DNA from: Polytrichum commune
Lineage: Eukaryota > Streptophyta > Polytrichopsida > Polytrichales > Polytrichaceae
DNA: 64,000 nucleotides
Assembly: GCA_950295325.1 (NCBI GenBank)
Contig: OX485809.1
Span: 30,022,144-30,086,143, forward strand
Direction: 5' to 3'
This document shows positions 47,114 to 59,640 of the stretch, one piece after another. The position numbers and the translations under genes are program-made. Position 1 is the stretch's first letter; each line of letters starts with the position of its first letter. Below the pieces are notes generated by a model. It was given only the letters and a program-made list of their open reading frames with translations. It had not been told where the DNA came from and searched no databases.

Positions 47114-49371
47114 TATATCATAAGATTGTAGTCATTTCGCTAATTCCATTACCCTTGGTTGTTTTGAACTTGACTTGAACTTCAAATTTTTTACATGTGA
47201 TATTTGATAAGGTGTAGGTTTATGTCTCATATTCATGGGTCTTCCCTATGGAATGGTTGATAAAGCGATTCTTTTCAAGATGGTATATGGTCTTGGAGGT
47301 GCATGCGGTGATGGTAAAGATACATGCACTGGTTGGACCAATTCTACCCTTGGCAAGGCCGAAGGTATAGAATTAGTTCTAGACACCATAGTGGGTTCAA
47401 CAAGTAATTTGTTTTTAGGGTCATTATGGTTTATATTGTTTCTTAGTTCCTCAACACTTGGTTCATTGCTATTTTCATCAATGATTGGATAGGGTTCTTG
47501 TGGGGCTTTTGATCTAGTAGTTACCGCATTGATCTTGTGTTCCCTAGATAATGGGGCAGAGAAATGTTGAATGTGATTTACATTTTGAGCTCCTTCTTAC
47601 CTAAAACAAACACCAAAATTAGATATTGAAAATGTGTACATCTCTAACAATCAAATTGTACTTATAGACACGATCTCTAAGTGATAGTTATAGGTCATGT
47701 GTTAGTTTACGTGTAACATGGTATTTGTGAAAACGTCACATGGCATGCAAAAATGTCACAAATGAGGTTTCCTTGAATACAAAGAAGGTTGACTTGAATA
47801 GGTCTTTGAAGGCAACTTTTGTCACCTACACTTGGATCTATTTACAGAATGCTAGTAGCACGTGCAAGTGATAAGAAGGGAAGAAGTCTTTTTATACCAC
47901 GAATGTTATGTTCTTCATTGTTGCTTCAAACATTCTTAATAGCAATCATGTTATAAATAGACTTCGTCTTTACTCTATGAACTTGCATCATAGGTGCCTA
48001 CACAAAATTAGTATCAAAATGAAAAAAAAATCCAAAGTTGAAGTGCACTCCACAAGACTAGAAACGAAGTCGGCCTTGAAAAAAAAATTGGCACATGTGA
48101 ATGTGACGTTTTCATGAATACTATGTTGTGTGCATAACTTAATTACATGCTTGCCGCCACCATTTTTTTCATGTTGCGTGCTAGGGCCCAAGCTCCTTCT
48201 AGGACTACCCAATAAAGTAAGGGTGGGTTTACAACAATGTTGGGTTGGTATATAGGTGAGTGCATGGTATCAAAACCAACATCAATATTGGTATCAAGAA
48301 CCTACCCATGAGTATCAAAATTGTAATACCAATCAAATATTGATATTTGGTGGGAAAGGTATGCAAGGCAACAAAACCTTTGTTTGCCCAAGTTATTATT
48401 TGGGTCAAAACCATTCTAATCCATATTGACACTAGGGTGATTTTACCTGGACATTAAGGTTTTCGCATGATATATGATGGTGTTGGTTTGGTAATGTTGG
48501 TTTTTACACTATTCAAGTATTTGGTTGAGGATTTCACATTTTTATTTATACTAGTAGGGTATTGTACTTAATGATATTTTTGTTCTTGATACCATTCGGG
48601 GTCTATATACCATGCAAAAACCTTCATAATTAGGAAAAAGCAATGTAATGCCAATATGGTTTAGAATGATATATACCTGAACAATAACATGTATATGCAA
48701 AGATTCCATCATCTTACATACCCACCAAAAATCAATATTTCATTGGATCCCAATGCTAGAATTCAAGCTTTAAAACCTTCTTTTCTTCTAAGCGCACTCT
48801 TAGGTCATCTAAGGATTCTGCATCATCCCCCTTCATAGTTCCAATGCACTTTGGAGATGTTCCTTCATTAATGAGTGTATACACCTTGGTCTTATTCATT
48901 CCCATGCCAAATTGTAACCCTAAATTAAAACCTTGCAAGATCATACCTAGAACCTAAAAAATAACTTGTAATCATAAAACTAACAAAGAAGAGATGAACC
49001 ATGAAAGCTAAACCCTAACCAAATACACGTGGGCAACATTACAAAGAAAGTGGCCACTCTACACCATCAATATGCATGAAAGAAATCCTAGAAAATGCTC
49101 AAAAAAAGCGCGACCTTGGCGATTGAGATTTGAGGTTGTGACAAAACCAAAACCAATAGCATGAAGTGGTTGAGGGTGACGGTGGAGGTTGTCAGGTTCT
49201 AAGCATCCGGCGAGGTCCCACATGTTTAGCGTCATTGCAAAACCCAACGGCCATTGAGGAGCGCCAACGCATTCCTTCCCCAAAAAAATCCCATGACATT
49301 TCCCTCCATACCAATGGGCTTGATTAAAATTTGGACAAAAACTACACACTTCTTCATTCAAGTAGTCAAAC
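47114..49371. other. Gene-free stretch, possibly gypsy 5' region at the left
   Basis: Sequence just right of 47113 continues the protease-side frame briefly (to ~47200), but no gag motif or LTR is recognised. The remainder is AT-rich with unsupported short frames. Confidence 0.4.
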
Positions 49372-49625
49372 CCATAATTATTCTACTGGTCCTACTACAC
49401 ACTTTTAGGGGGATCCTATGCCTATGATTTTATGTTATTTTTTAAAATTTTTTTAATTACAAAAATGGAGGAATTATCTAGCACCCTATTTAACATATAA
49501 TCATGTAGAGGGCATATTTCCAATGCTATGGTAGATCTAAAAAAATTAAAAAATTAACCCTAAACAAATTAAATTGACCATAATTTTTTTTCATATCTCA
49601 TGTGGTTTCTGATAATTACCTCCCT
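49372..49625. repeat. Dispersed repeat copy B (partner 8165-8407)
   Basis: Same-orientation partner of 8165-8407, with indels in A/T runs. It is cut off by the foldback MITE at 49628. Confidence 0.75.
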
Positions 49626-49627
49626 AA

Positions 49628-50169
49628 GTAATTAACGTGGAGGTCAAAAGCATTACAAAATCCTCATTAACATTGAGGTTATAATTTTTGTGACTTACCA
49701 TTTGAAATTGTCTTTGTCAATCTAAAATGACACTTAAATTAGTGTGTTGATTAAGTATGTATATTTTATAATATTATAGGAAATACCTTCTACTTTCACA
49801 AGTATTCATATGCAATTGATTATAGAATGTACTTATTGGAATTAATCAATAACTAGAATTAATTCCAGTAAGTACGTTCTATAATTAATTAGGCTTACTT
49901 AAATACTATAATTAATTATAAAATGTACTTAATATAAATAATTCCAATGATTAATTTATTCCAATAAGTAAATTTTATAATTAATTGCGTATGAATACTT
50001 GTGAAAGTAGAAGGCTTTATAGATTATTATAAATATACATACTAAATCAACACACTAATTTTAGTGTCATTTTAGAATGACAAAGACGGTTTCAAATGGT
50101 AAGTCACAAAAATTATAACCTCAATGTTAATGAGGATTTTGTAATGTTTTTGACCTCTAAGTTAATTAC
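49628..50169. mobile_element. 542-bp foldback MITE
   Basis: Almost the whole element is one inverted repeat with arms of ~250 bp. Left arm: GTAATTAACGTGGAGGTCAA, then AGCATTACAAAATCCTCATT and AACATTGAGGTTATAATTTT. The right arm read on the opposite strand: GTAATTAACTTAGAGGTCAA, then AACATTACAAAATCCTCATT and AACATTGAGGTTATAATTTT. The first ~80 bases differ at only a few positions. The centre (about 49850-49935) holds smaller repeats of AATTAATTATAGAATGTACTTA. There is no coding capacity. Flanking direct repeats were not resolved. Confidence 0.9.
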
Positions 50170-50239
50170 ATGCTCCATTGATGGTTCCACTTCCATAATG
50201 AAATCCCAATCAATTGCTTATTTACCAATTGGAAGTGCA

Positions 50240-50259
50240 TATATATATATATATATATT
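50240..50259. repeat. (TA)n microsatellite
   Basis: About ten TA units just right of the foldback MITE. Confidence 0.9.
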
Positions 50260-50832
50260 GGATTTTAGACCTTGAAGGTGAAGTGCACTCAATATGGAAT
50301 TTGTAGTCAAACGGCCTTCAAGAATGCAAGGGCAATGTTTTTTTTTTTTTTTAAATTCTTTAAAGTCGGGCGGGGCGAGCAATAATTTTCGGGTGAGTTC
50401 ATAAATTTCTCTAGACAGCTGCCCTAGCCTAGATTTGACACCCTCGAAAGTTCGTGAGGGGGTGTTTAGCGTCCGACCTTTAAAATGATGCAACATCATA
50501 ACTGATGCCGATGCCAACATCATAATTGTCTTTTTGAAGACATTAAATGTCAAGAAAGGTGCACCATGGCTTTGGACCAAATAATCAATCTATATATCAG
50601 CAAAGATTGTTGATAACTTCACCTTTAGTTGTCCCTACAAAGGTGTCCCAATTTGAAATAGGTATACCCCTTTAATGAATTTCTACAATTGAAGATACAC
50701 GCCATGAAATTCAAGAGCAAATATGGTCATATGCATGGTTCTATGCACAAATATGTAGTAGTTTCAGTTGTTATTTTGACATAAAATGAAGTCTTTTATT
50801 ATTATTATTAATCTTTCAAATAGTGTTGTACA

Positions 50833-51343
50833 TAAGGGCAACTTCACACACAAGATTGAGAGCCCGTGACCATGACACTTCAAGCACTCTCATTGGTGGA
50901 AAGGCAGAGCCGGTCCAAGTTCGCTACTTCACACTACTCTTGAGGGACCAACAGAGTATATAAGTGAATGCAAGATGGATGTAAAGTCTACATGGATTCC
51001 TATATGGTATCATATGGATCATGTTTCATGGTCGCTTGGACTATTTTCAAAAAACCACGTCTTGGAGGTTGACCTAACACAAAACCGGGAAACCATAGCA
51101 CTCCGAACGCTCACAACCATTGATTTATTATAATTTATCATGAGTGAGGACCCGCATGAATAGACATTCATTGAAATAGCATTGGTTGAAGTCCTAGTCA
51201 CATATGACTTCACACTGCACTTGAAGGTCCATGACCACACTACATGATTTTGGAGGTGTCTTGGGACGGCCTTTGGACACTTTCTTTTGGGCTTTCACAA
51301 TTTCATGGTCATGGCTCTTGGCTCATGTGTGAAGTGGCCCTAA
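50833..51343. mobile_element. 511-bp TIR MITE with AGGGC-ACTTCACAC ends
   Basis: The left end TAAGGGCAACTTCACACACA and the inverted right end TTAGGGCCACTTCACACATG continue as imperfect inverted repeats, including GAGCC...ATGACCATGA on each side. ACTTCACAC recurs internally near 50922 and 51208. The ends share GCTTCACAC/ACTTCACAC with the element at 7216-8592, so the two probably belong to one family. No ORF. The target duplication was not identified, so the superfamily is open. Confidence 0.7.
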
Positions 51344-53137
51344 GTTAGCTATGAGCCTTGGGACATGGTTTCATTCATTTACACCTTGATATGAATGTTA
51401 ATGTTTATGAATGCTTATAAATGCTTATAACTGTTTATACTCAAAACTTAATACACGAGTTCTGGAATGTTAAGATGTTAAAAATTCAACCTTTCATCCA
51501 AATGGATTTAATCTTTAAGTGTACTGTAACAACTTCTATTTTTAGTGTAAGCAACATTTGACCATTGAGAGTCTTTCATATTAAGTCATCTTAATTTCAT
51601 ATGACCACCTTTTGACCTTTTAAGGGATTAACCCCTCAATATTTCTGCCTTCTCCCATAAGTTGAGTGCCTTATACAAACTTGGATTAGACTAAAAAAAG
51701 AAATTGGTGATCCAGTCACACCAAGTCCCCGGAAACCACAACACCCTACCAATCAAAATAACAACCATACTTGTAGCCCTATAACACACCAAAAATAACA
51801 CTCATATGTATTTAATTACAAACAACCTCAACTCCATCTGCCTTATCAACAACCACTCATGTTGCCCCTCTTCCCAACATGACCACCTTGACAAAATTGC
51901 TCATCCAAGCCACCATTCAACGACTATCACACCACATTGCCCCACTCACCTTCCAAGAAAACCACGTCCACTCATGAATCCTTGGCAATGAAGTTGCATA
52001 TAAATTAGTCAAATTTGACATCAACAAACCCTCACCACGTACTTAATCCCCCCCCCCCCCTTTTTCCCATGTACACACAACCCACACCACTCCCCTATAC
52101 TACACCCATCCATCACCTCAACCCATACATAGGAACCACGATCTTACCCCAATACCCCATGCGTATTAGAATGGCTCAACAACCCACTGGTCCACTTCCC
52201 CAACTCTAACTACTTTTGGTCAGCACCCCAATGCACATATATGCAAATCACATAACACACTCAAACTAAGGTACAAAGAATACATGGGCAATCAAAGAGA
52301 ACACACCATCTAGCCCACTAAATTCCCCTCACCTACGTGCCGCCTTTGACTAACTACACGGGGCATATATGTGTCTCCACCTCCTCTCCATGTGCACTAA
52401 ACCACCATCAAATAACATCCTTACTGCTTTGATGACAAACATTCTGGCAAGCATACAAAACTACTCCTCTCCCACAATACTTATGCATTTGCACTACATG
52501 CACAAGGCAATGCCTTGCCCAACTCAAACCTGACATCTTCATCATCATCACCACCTGCCCACATAAAATCATCAATTATACTACCCAAAACTCAAGTTTA
52601 CACTTCATTGAATTCGCCAAAACCCCAACCCCACCACCGCAACTCAACGGGAAAAAATATTTTTAAAAAACTCAAAAAACTCAAAACTCAAATACTCAAA
52701 AAAACTTTAAAAAAAACTCAAATACTAAAAAAAAACTCAACATTGGTAAGCACCCTAGAAGACGTCGGATAATAAGTCACACTCACTATCCTCACAACAT
52801 GCATCGAAGGTGGCATCCGGACTAAAAGTATCAACAACTTATTCATATAATGCTATATTCTCATGATGCCCATTAATGCGTGCATGCAACAAACCCACTC
52901 AATAACCATCAAATACCTCGCCTTACTCATGTTCAACAAATGAAAACTTGAAAAATACCAACCACCAAAACCTCCCACCTAAGCTTGCACCAAAACCACC
53001 AATACAAACACCAAAACTATCAAGCTTGAGTCCTACAACAGGACGCCCAAACCAACTCGATTAGCTTGGATAAAGGAATAGACAACCTCTCAGAGTCGCC
53101 CGCGGGAATAGAACCTAGCGCATGTTGCAACAAGTAA
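51344..53137. other. Gene-free stretch, strongly strand-skewed (A/C-rich)
   Basis: From ~51700 to ~53050 the plus strand is rich in A and C and poor in G, with runs such as CCCCCCCCCC (52049-52058) and ACTCAAAAAACTCAAA (~52660-52740). Open frames of proline, serine, threonine and asparagine composition follow from this skew. No gene is recognised. Confidence 0.5.
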
Positions 53138-53509
53138 GGTAGGGGTGGCAATTTTTGTGCGGGTCCTAAAGTCGACCCCTATGTCGGAAGCACCTATCAA
53201 GGTGCTTTTACCGTTCACAGCGCTGCCAACATTTCATTGGCTGCCAGTGGTCGGTTTAATGCTGCCAGCGGTCGGTTTTAGAAATCCACCCTGTGGATAT
53301 ACCACGTACCCTATGTGCGAGTGTTGGTCACTCTACAAGGTTTCCTTTAAAAATTTGTAGGAAATCATAAACATGCTGGAAATTTTTGATTTTTTCATAG
53401 TTGCTCTTGCACCAGCTTTGCGGAGTGCTCAAATTTTTTTTTTAAAATAGTTTCAGCATCCCAACTAGGCACATCTGAAATTTGGACGGAAATTGCCACC
53501 CCTACCTTA
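53138..53509. mobile_element. hAT-like MITE
   Basis: TIRs TAAGGTAGGGGTGGCAATTT (left) and TAAGGTAGGGGTGGCAATTT (right, opposite strand) enclose ~370 bp. The core TAGGGGTGGCAA resembles the termini of Ac/hAT-type elements. The interior is non-coding and contains short GCTGCCAGYGGTCGGTTT direct repeats near 53240-53280. The assignment to hAT rests on the TIR only, as no 8-bp target duplication was seen. Confidence 0.75.
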
Positions 53510-54774
53510 AAGACACCCTGCCCTCAAGATACACAACATTGCAGTACGCAAATTAATATACCCCCCCCCCCCCAAAAAAAAAGGGGGTGCTCACCGTGCC
53601 CCCCTTCCCCAATTACCAATAAGGACCACCTCCAGCAATAGAGAGTAACACTTGTCCCATGACCATGCTTGGTGAACTCATTTCAGGTTCACATTTAAGC
53701 TTGCGACTACGATCAAGGTGAAGCATCCCTCATTTACACCAACACTACATGTTAGCGTTATATATATCTTTGGACAATCAACTCAAGGTATCATGATTTG
53801 AGTTGAAATTATTATGATGCATTTGTGAGCTCCTATCGAGCTTGATTTGGCAGCATAAATCTACATGGGCTCTACGCATATCTCAACCCTCATTACATAT
53901 ATGTTCCCATAAGAAATTATGTTCACAGGGTTACATTTTCCAAAGTTTATCTTGGTATCTAGGTAACGAAGGAAGTCATGTAGAATGGATGGTGAAACCA
54001 GAGGTACAGGTACTAGTCCACTTACGGACATAAGAAGCCTATGAACATTTCCGGCAGTGTCCAGTGGGAGATTTTTGGGCTTAAGCGGCTGAGATCCTAG
54101 TGTTTCCAGGACCAACCAGTTATCGTAGACATGCTACTAACCGTGCATATTTGGGTTTCAAATGGTTTTCCACAAGGTGGGTTAAACCTTTTTAATTTTT
54201 TTTTAAAATTTGTAATTAGTAAATGAGATGAGAGTATTGTGGTAAAATGAAATGACAATTGTATTTGAAAAGTTGTAACCTTTCTACAATCAAGTTCACA
54301 ACTATATGCATCAATGTGTGATCAATGTGCCATTCACTAACCGTGCATGTTAGGTTTCACTAAAGGAGCTACAAATGTTGCCCTCTTCTTTGTAGGCATA
54401 GGAAATTGGTGAGGTTTTGATATTGTCCTTTTGACTTTTGTAGCCATTTTCTTCTCAAGTTGTTGTTGAAATTTTTGCTTCTTTTTTGGCCATGGCAAGG
54501 TCTGCTCTTTTCATCTTCATCAAATTGCTACATCTACACCTTGCTATGTGATTCGACTGAAGGAAACTCCATGATGAGTGTGAGTTGACAGTGATGTTTT
54601 ATTTCATTGGCGCGGTCATAATTGAGTTTGAGAGACATCGGACGGTTGAGATTGCATGTGATATAATTTGACGGCCGAGATTATAAGTACACGGTAAGTG
54701 GCATGGTGGAGTATCGTGACATGCACGGTAAGTGGTGCTGCACGGTTAGTAGCATGTCTACGATACTATGTTGT
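53510..54774. other. Gene-free stretch
   Basis: Contains a poly-C/poly-A junction at ~53557-53582 and a partial dispersed-repeat block near 54088-54130. No gene recognised. Confidence 0.45.
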
Positions 54775-54918
54775 GATCTATTCTATCTTCCTTTATTAAT
54801 TAGAGGTATATTCCACAGATTCCTCTAAAATGATGGGTACTTTTCATGAATTCTTGAACTTCAACCGGTTCATCTGTTACTAGCGGTCAGTTCTACCGGT
54901 TCATTGATTTTCAGTGAC
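54775..54918 (+). repeat. Dispersed CTAGTG...GTTGACATCTT family, member c (3' half)
   Basis: Contains GAGGTATATTCCACAGATTC then CTCTAAAATGATGGGTA and GAACTTCAACCGGTTCATCT. It abuts the left end of the TA-flanked element at 54925. Confidence 0.6.
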
Positions 54919-54924
54919 CATATA

Positions 54925-55402
54925 CACCCTAAACCTCGTAATATCAATCTCCATAATGTCACACACTCATTAATATCCCGAAACCATAGGGAATGGATGT
55001 TTGTAGTTCAAATCTCACTCCTTATTGTCACATTTCTTTCCCTTATATCACAAAATTTGTCATAAATGCAAACCATCAAAGAAGTTAACCCACACCCTCG
55101 TAATGCGCCATGTGTCAACATGTGGAATGTCCTCTTCTTCTTCTTCTTCTTCTTATGTTACTTGTTGGATGTTGGTGCATACATTCGCCACATCGTCCGG
55201 GAAGGTCAAGTGGAGTGGACCACACTAGCATAGGTGACGGGAGAACGAATTCAAATTGTCCTCACATCTCCTTTGTATTATTCCATAATGTCACATGCTA
55301 CACTAAATCTATAGTATCATGCATCCATGTTAAAACTACAAAACTCCATAATATCACGTGCACTTTGGTTGCCATAGATGTGGTACTACGGAGTTTAGAG
55401 TG
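54925..55402. mobile_element. Internally deleted 478-bp sibling of the 4449-6520 element
   Basis: TIRs CACCCTAAACCTCGTAATAT and CACTCTAAACTCCGTAGTAC are flanked by TA at 54923-54924 and 55403-55404. The left ~300 bases match 4449-4739 (for example AGGGAATGGATGTT and CCCACACCCTCG). The right ~130 bases match 6390-6520. The 1.65-kb interior of the long copy is absent. A (TTC)n tract at ~55135-55155 is also present in the long copy. Confidence 0.75.
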
Positions 55403-55404
55403 TA

Positions 55405-58039
55405 TCCTTGGTCAACTGATTAGCATGTTGGCCTAGTGTCATCAATAGACAAGGAGGCAAGGCCAACGCAATGAACGGGGAGAACCAACTACTAGTTACA
55501 TATGAATTGGTTGAGTTTGAATTCCATACTTTAGGAAGATTACCCATCAATTTGGAGGGATTAAGGGAATATACCTCAAAATTGTAAAGAACAACCGAAA
55601 GATGCCAACATGTAACTGGTTGGACCTATTATGCCCAAAAATCTTCCCGCACAATGGGTCAACCAATAGGACCATCTCATTTTTCACAAAGCTTTCAAAT
55701 ACCCAAGGGTGGAATGTGGACATTGGATGCGTCACCACATTGCTTTCTCACCAATCTTATGGTTCAATGTGGGCGCCCTTACACTTCACGACGACCCAAA
55801 GATATGCCCCATGTGCACCATAGCCACAAGCTCATATGTGAACCCGAAGCAGGTCAATTGAGCAAGGTAGGCTTGAGCACTAAATTGAAGGACTTGTTTC
55901 TTTTTCCCAAAGGAAATGGAGGTGCTAAAAAATTAGAATTGTTTTGTGAAAAATATTCTTAAGTATTATGTGGGTGCATTGTGTGGAGAGATAAAGTCCA
56001 ACCCACAACTTTTTCATCCCAAAGTCTACACCAACCATGCTAACCATCTTTAGGGGAGATAATGGAAACCTCTCTATAGAAATTTATTGTAAAACACAAG
56101 GTGGGAATGTTTTTTAGTAGGGAATAGTGGAATACACTCCCACGTTCTTCCTTTTCCCCTTTTTTCTCTCCTTTTTTTTGTCTATAAATCAATGAAAGCA
56201 CCTAGGGAACACATGGGAACACAAAACAAGATTAGAGTGGAATTTGTAACATTGACTCATTGTTACATTGTAACAATGTAACAATGAAACACTACTAATG
56301 TTACATTTCATGAGAAGGTACTAATACCCAAGGTAACATCCAATGGATAACCCTTAGGTGGCATGAATGGGCATGTGGTGACATGACTATTTATGGGTGG
56401 GCAAATTAACAACTACCGTGGTAAACTATGTTTGACATGTTTTGCTCTCAACCAATAGCTTTGCTTAACTACACATTTTCTTTGGTCTTGGACCGTAATG
56501 AAACCTACTCTAAATTCAGGTTTGATTGTCAAAGTCAAACCCCAACTTGACATGGTTGCAAACAACACAAATAATAGTTGTGTTTGAAGGTGGACTCAAA
56601 CCAAGCCAAACCACAACGACAACCGTGACATTTGATGGTTGTAGTTTACTTTCCTTGGCTCTAAATTTGAGGGATTAGAAGGGATAAGGTGTATTGATGA
56701 TAACCACAACCATATCTAGGATACAATTCTGAGGTCAAGGTGTAAATTGCTATCCACTTAAATTGCGATACGAGGCCTCTAAAACATGCAAGTCTTGTAT
56801 CATGGTGTCACTACTGGGAAGGGGGTGGCCTTTGAATGACATGGTTGCTGAAATTACACCATAGTTTTGGTGGGGCTATCTCCAAAAATGCAACTAGGCT
56901 ATGTTGATTCCAATCAATTAGACATCTGTTGATATATTGGCCTTGGCCCCCACCCTCTTTTCTAGGAGTACGTTTCTTGAGTCATATGTTTTTAATTTGA
57001 CTTACTTCCAAGTGAAGATCTATCGCTTTCTATAATAGTAAAAACATCCAAGTTTTACACAGTGATAAAAATGTTACGTTGTCAATTACACTGATTATCC
57101 CAATTAGTGCATGTGGTATTAATTCCCAAAACATGCACTATGTTATCAAGTCTCAATATCAGTATGTGTTGAACTTTTACTAAGTGATTCTAAATTCATG
57201 AACACATGCTCATTTATCATACATTTCAAGAAACTTAATGTGCGTTCTAAGGTGTTTGTAGAGCAATAAAAAAATCATATTCAAAAGTGAATAGTGTCAA
57301 GATGACTAATGTTGGTGCTTTCAATGAATAATGTTGCTATGAGTAGTATTTCAATGAATAATGTCGGGATGAATAGTGCTTCCTAGATCTTTTGGTGGCA
57401 CTAATTTCATAGTGTAAAGATATTTAATATTGCCTATACTAATTTCCCACACTCAATATTAGCCTTCCCTCACTAATTTGGATAATTAGTGTAGTAGAAT
57501 CATGTATGTAAACACATGAGTTCATATTTTCTTTGTTCTACATTGTTTGTCTACCTGACATTTGTTGTTTGTGTTATATGCTTATGTGGCACCCATATAA
57601 TTCTTTGTCAAAAATTAATGTAAACAAAATAAATTAATAAATAAGAGTTTGTTACGTATCATTACTGAACAACGTGGACTCTCATAATATAACAATGGGA
57701 TGTTGGGAGCTCAGTTTAAATATGAGTCTCCATGCACAACTTTCCATTCATCCGATTGTTATATTTTGAGGGCCCACATAACGAGGGGTGAATATTGAGT
57801 AATGTTATGTCCGTTCATCATCCATGCACCCATTCAATGCACTTCCTACTTTACAAGTGTCTTTGACTCCCACGTGAGTATATTCATTATTTTCTGGTGT
57901 AATCATTTTTGTGTAAGTATTGCCAAAAGCATACTTGTGTCTTGGCTTCCTTCTTTGATTGCACTCAAACAAACATTGTTAGGTCCATATACAATGTCAT
58001 TCTCAAGTCACAGGACATTGGGCTAGGGGTGGAACGAAC
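55405..58039. other. Gene-free stretch
   Basis: Holds another minus-oriented block of the CTAGTG/GTTGACATCTT family at 55553-55630 and a small palindrome around 56262-56287 (CATTGTTACATTGTAACAATG). Otherwise there is no gene, RNA or element boundary that I can support. Confidence 0.45.
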
Positions 58040-58098
58040 AGACACTTCATTCACATCGGTCCCCTCCGGGGATCGAAGTTTCTTCTCTCTCTCTTCTC
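58040..58098 (+). repeat. Short hairpin module, copy B (partner 3279-3334)
   Basis: Reads GACACTTCATTCACATCGGT, CCCCTCCGGGGATCGAAGTT and then a TCTTCTCTCTC tail. CCCCTCCGGGG is a compact hairpin. The architecture equals that of copy A: same lead, a compensated hairpin, and a pyrimidine-rich simple tail. Confidence 0.55.
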
Positions 58099-58839
58099 AT
58101 TCTCAAGTCCACTTTTGCAAACTTTTTTCTTGTATCATGCAAGTATCGACTAGATGCCTTTGATTACATTGATAGTTCTCAAAACTTGGAGCTTCAGTAG
58201 AGTTATCATAAAGTAAAGCAGATGAAAACATGGGTTCAATCACACATCTTAAGTTTATGAGAATTAATATAAAGTCATCCAAATTTTCTTTGTGCTTAAC
58301 TTACCATACACAAAGAATGGTTTCGGGCCAAGAAAAACCAACTTTCTAAGATGGGTGGGCCAAGCTACCCTTGCATAAGTTGATATGGTATTTTGGATAG
58401 TGGGTCCCATGAGCATACCCTATTTTAGATCTTGAAATTCTCTCAGAGTTTGAGAGGTGAAAAAAGGAAGTTCCAAAATTTCACCCAACTTTCAAAATAG
58501 GCTCCAATACACGATGAGCTAACAAGTTCTTGATAGACTATTTATTTATTTATTGTATTTAAAAAATGATCAAACCCATGGTTCCGTCCCTCTTTGAGGC
58601 ACTCTACATATAACTCTACTACATGCAAATTGTTGTGTCATTTCATTCAACCTCATGTAAAAAATCATTTGAAAAAGAAGAAAAAAAACCTTCTCAAATC
58701 TCTTCCAACCTAACACAACTACAAACATGTGTATATTTTCATAGTACACCTCTTATTGTGAATACATACACACATCTTCATCAAACTTTGTCAACCTTTT
58801 TGATCCCGGTACCACTGTTGCACTGCTCTCCTTTGGCTG
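58099..58839. other. Gene-free stretch
   Basis: AT-rich, nothing recognisable. Confidence 0.4.
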
Positions 58840-58922
58840 GGGCGAACCAACCCGTACATTGGTTCCTTGGAAGCAAGGGTTTAAGCATCAAACAAGGAAC
58901 GAGTGTATGGGTTGGTTCGCCC
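58840..58922. repeat. 83-bp hairpin with 30-bp arms
   Basis: The left arm GGGCGAACCAACCCGTACAT plus TGGTTCCTTG pairs with the right arm (58893-58922), which reads GGGCGAACCAACCCATACAC plus TCGTTCCTTG on the other strand. 27 of 30 positions match, with a 23-base loop. It could be a tiny MITE or a small-RNA precursor. No transcription signal is evident. Confidence 0.8.
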
Positions 58923-59304
58923 AAATCCTCTCCCTTAGGCTTGCTCCATTCCCTCACATGACCACGCCCCATTTCATTAATTACCACATTGCCCTGTCAT
59001 TTTAACTACCACGACCTATGTCTCTCGATTGCCCACTAACATTCGCAATAAAATCAAGTTCATTTTCTCACATCAATCAAACACTGGAAATCATTAAAAC
59101 CATGTCAGTAATTCCATGTAAACTATTCCATTGCATTCCCCCACCTGCCAATTACATGCTACAACTATGCGCCATGCCAATGATTAGGATTATAACAACG
59201 GGCATGGATATGAAAACACCATTTTATTCATAGTCACCTTCCTCCTCTTTTCTTCTTCTCTTCCTATTTACGTGCATCACCTTAAATGCGAACGAACAGT
59301 CTGT

Positions 59305-59510
59305 CCAGATCCTAGTGATTCTAAATCCAGCCGGCTACATGTTGACATCTTCCAGTTTTACTTGATTCCATTCATTCGAGGTATATTCTTCTATAGATTC
59401 CTCTAAAAAGATAGGTAATTCTCCCGAAGTCTCGAACTTCAACCGGTTATTTCTCAAACTCAACCAGTACATCTGTAACAAACCACTGGTTCTCCCTGAG
59501 CCTCTGGCAC
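59305..59510 (+). repeat. Dispersed CTAGTG...GTTGACATCTT family, member e (longest)
   Basis: The longest copy here: ATCCTAGTGATTCTAAATCC, GGCTACATGTTGACATCTTC, GAGGTATATTC, TAGATTCCTCTAAAAAGATA, then TCTCGAACTTCAACCGGTTA. Useful as the reference for the other members. Confidence 0.6.
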
Positions 59511-59640
59511 ATAACATTAAATCTTCCATTGCCATAGACCTCATTCGTCCCACACAAAATGTGATGCTCTTACACATTACGTACTACTACATTCAACTCA
59601 CTTTCAATACTCCCACATATTTTTACCTGACAGAGCATTA

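Noticed and set aside
48265..48277. TGGTATCAAAACC, resembling an initiator-Met-tRNA primer-binding site
   Set aside because: It is on the plus strand, whereas the nearby gypsy element reads on the minus strand, and no LTR end lies next to it.
52015..52772. Pro/Thr/Ser-rich open frames as cell-wall-type proteins
   Set aside because: The strong A/C skew of the strand explains the composition; there is no signal peptide and no repeat motif such as SPPPP.
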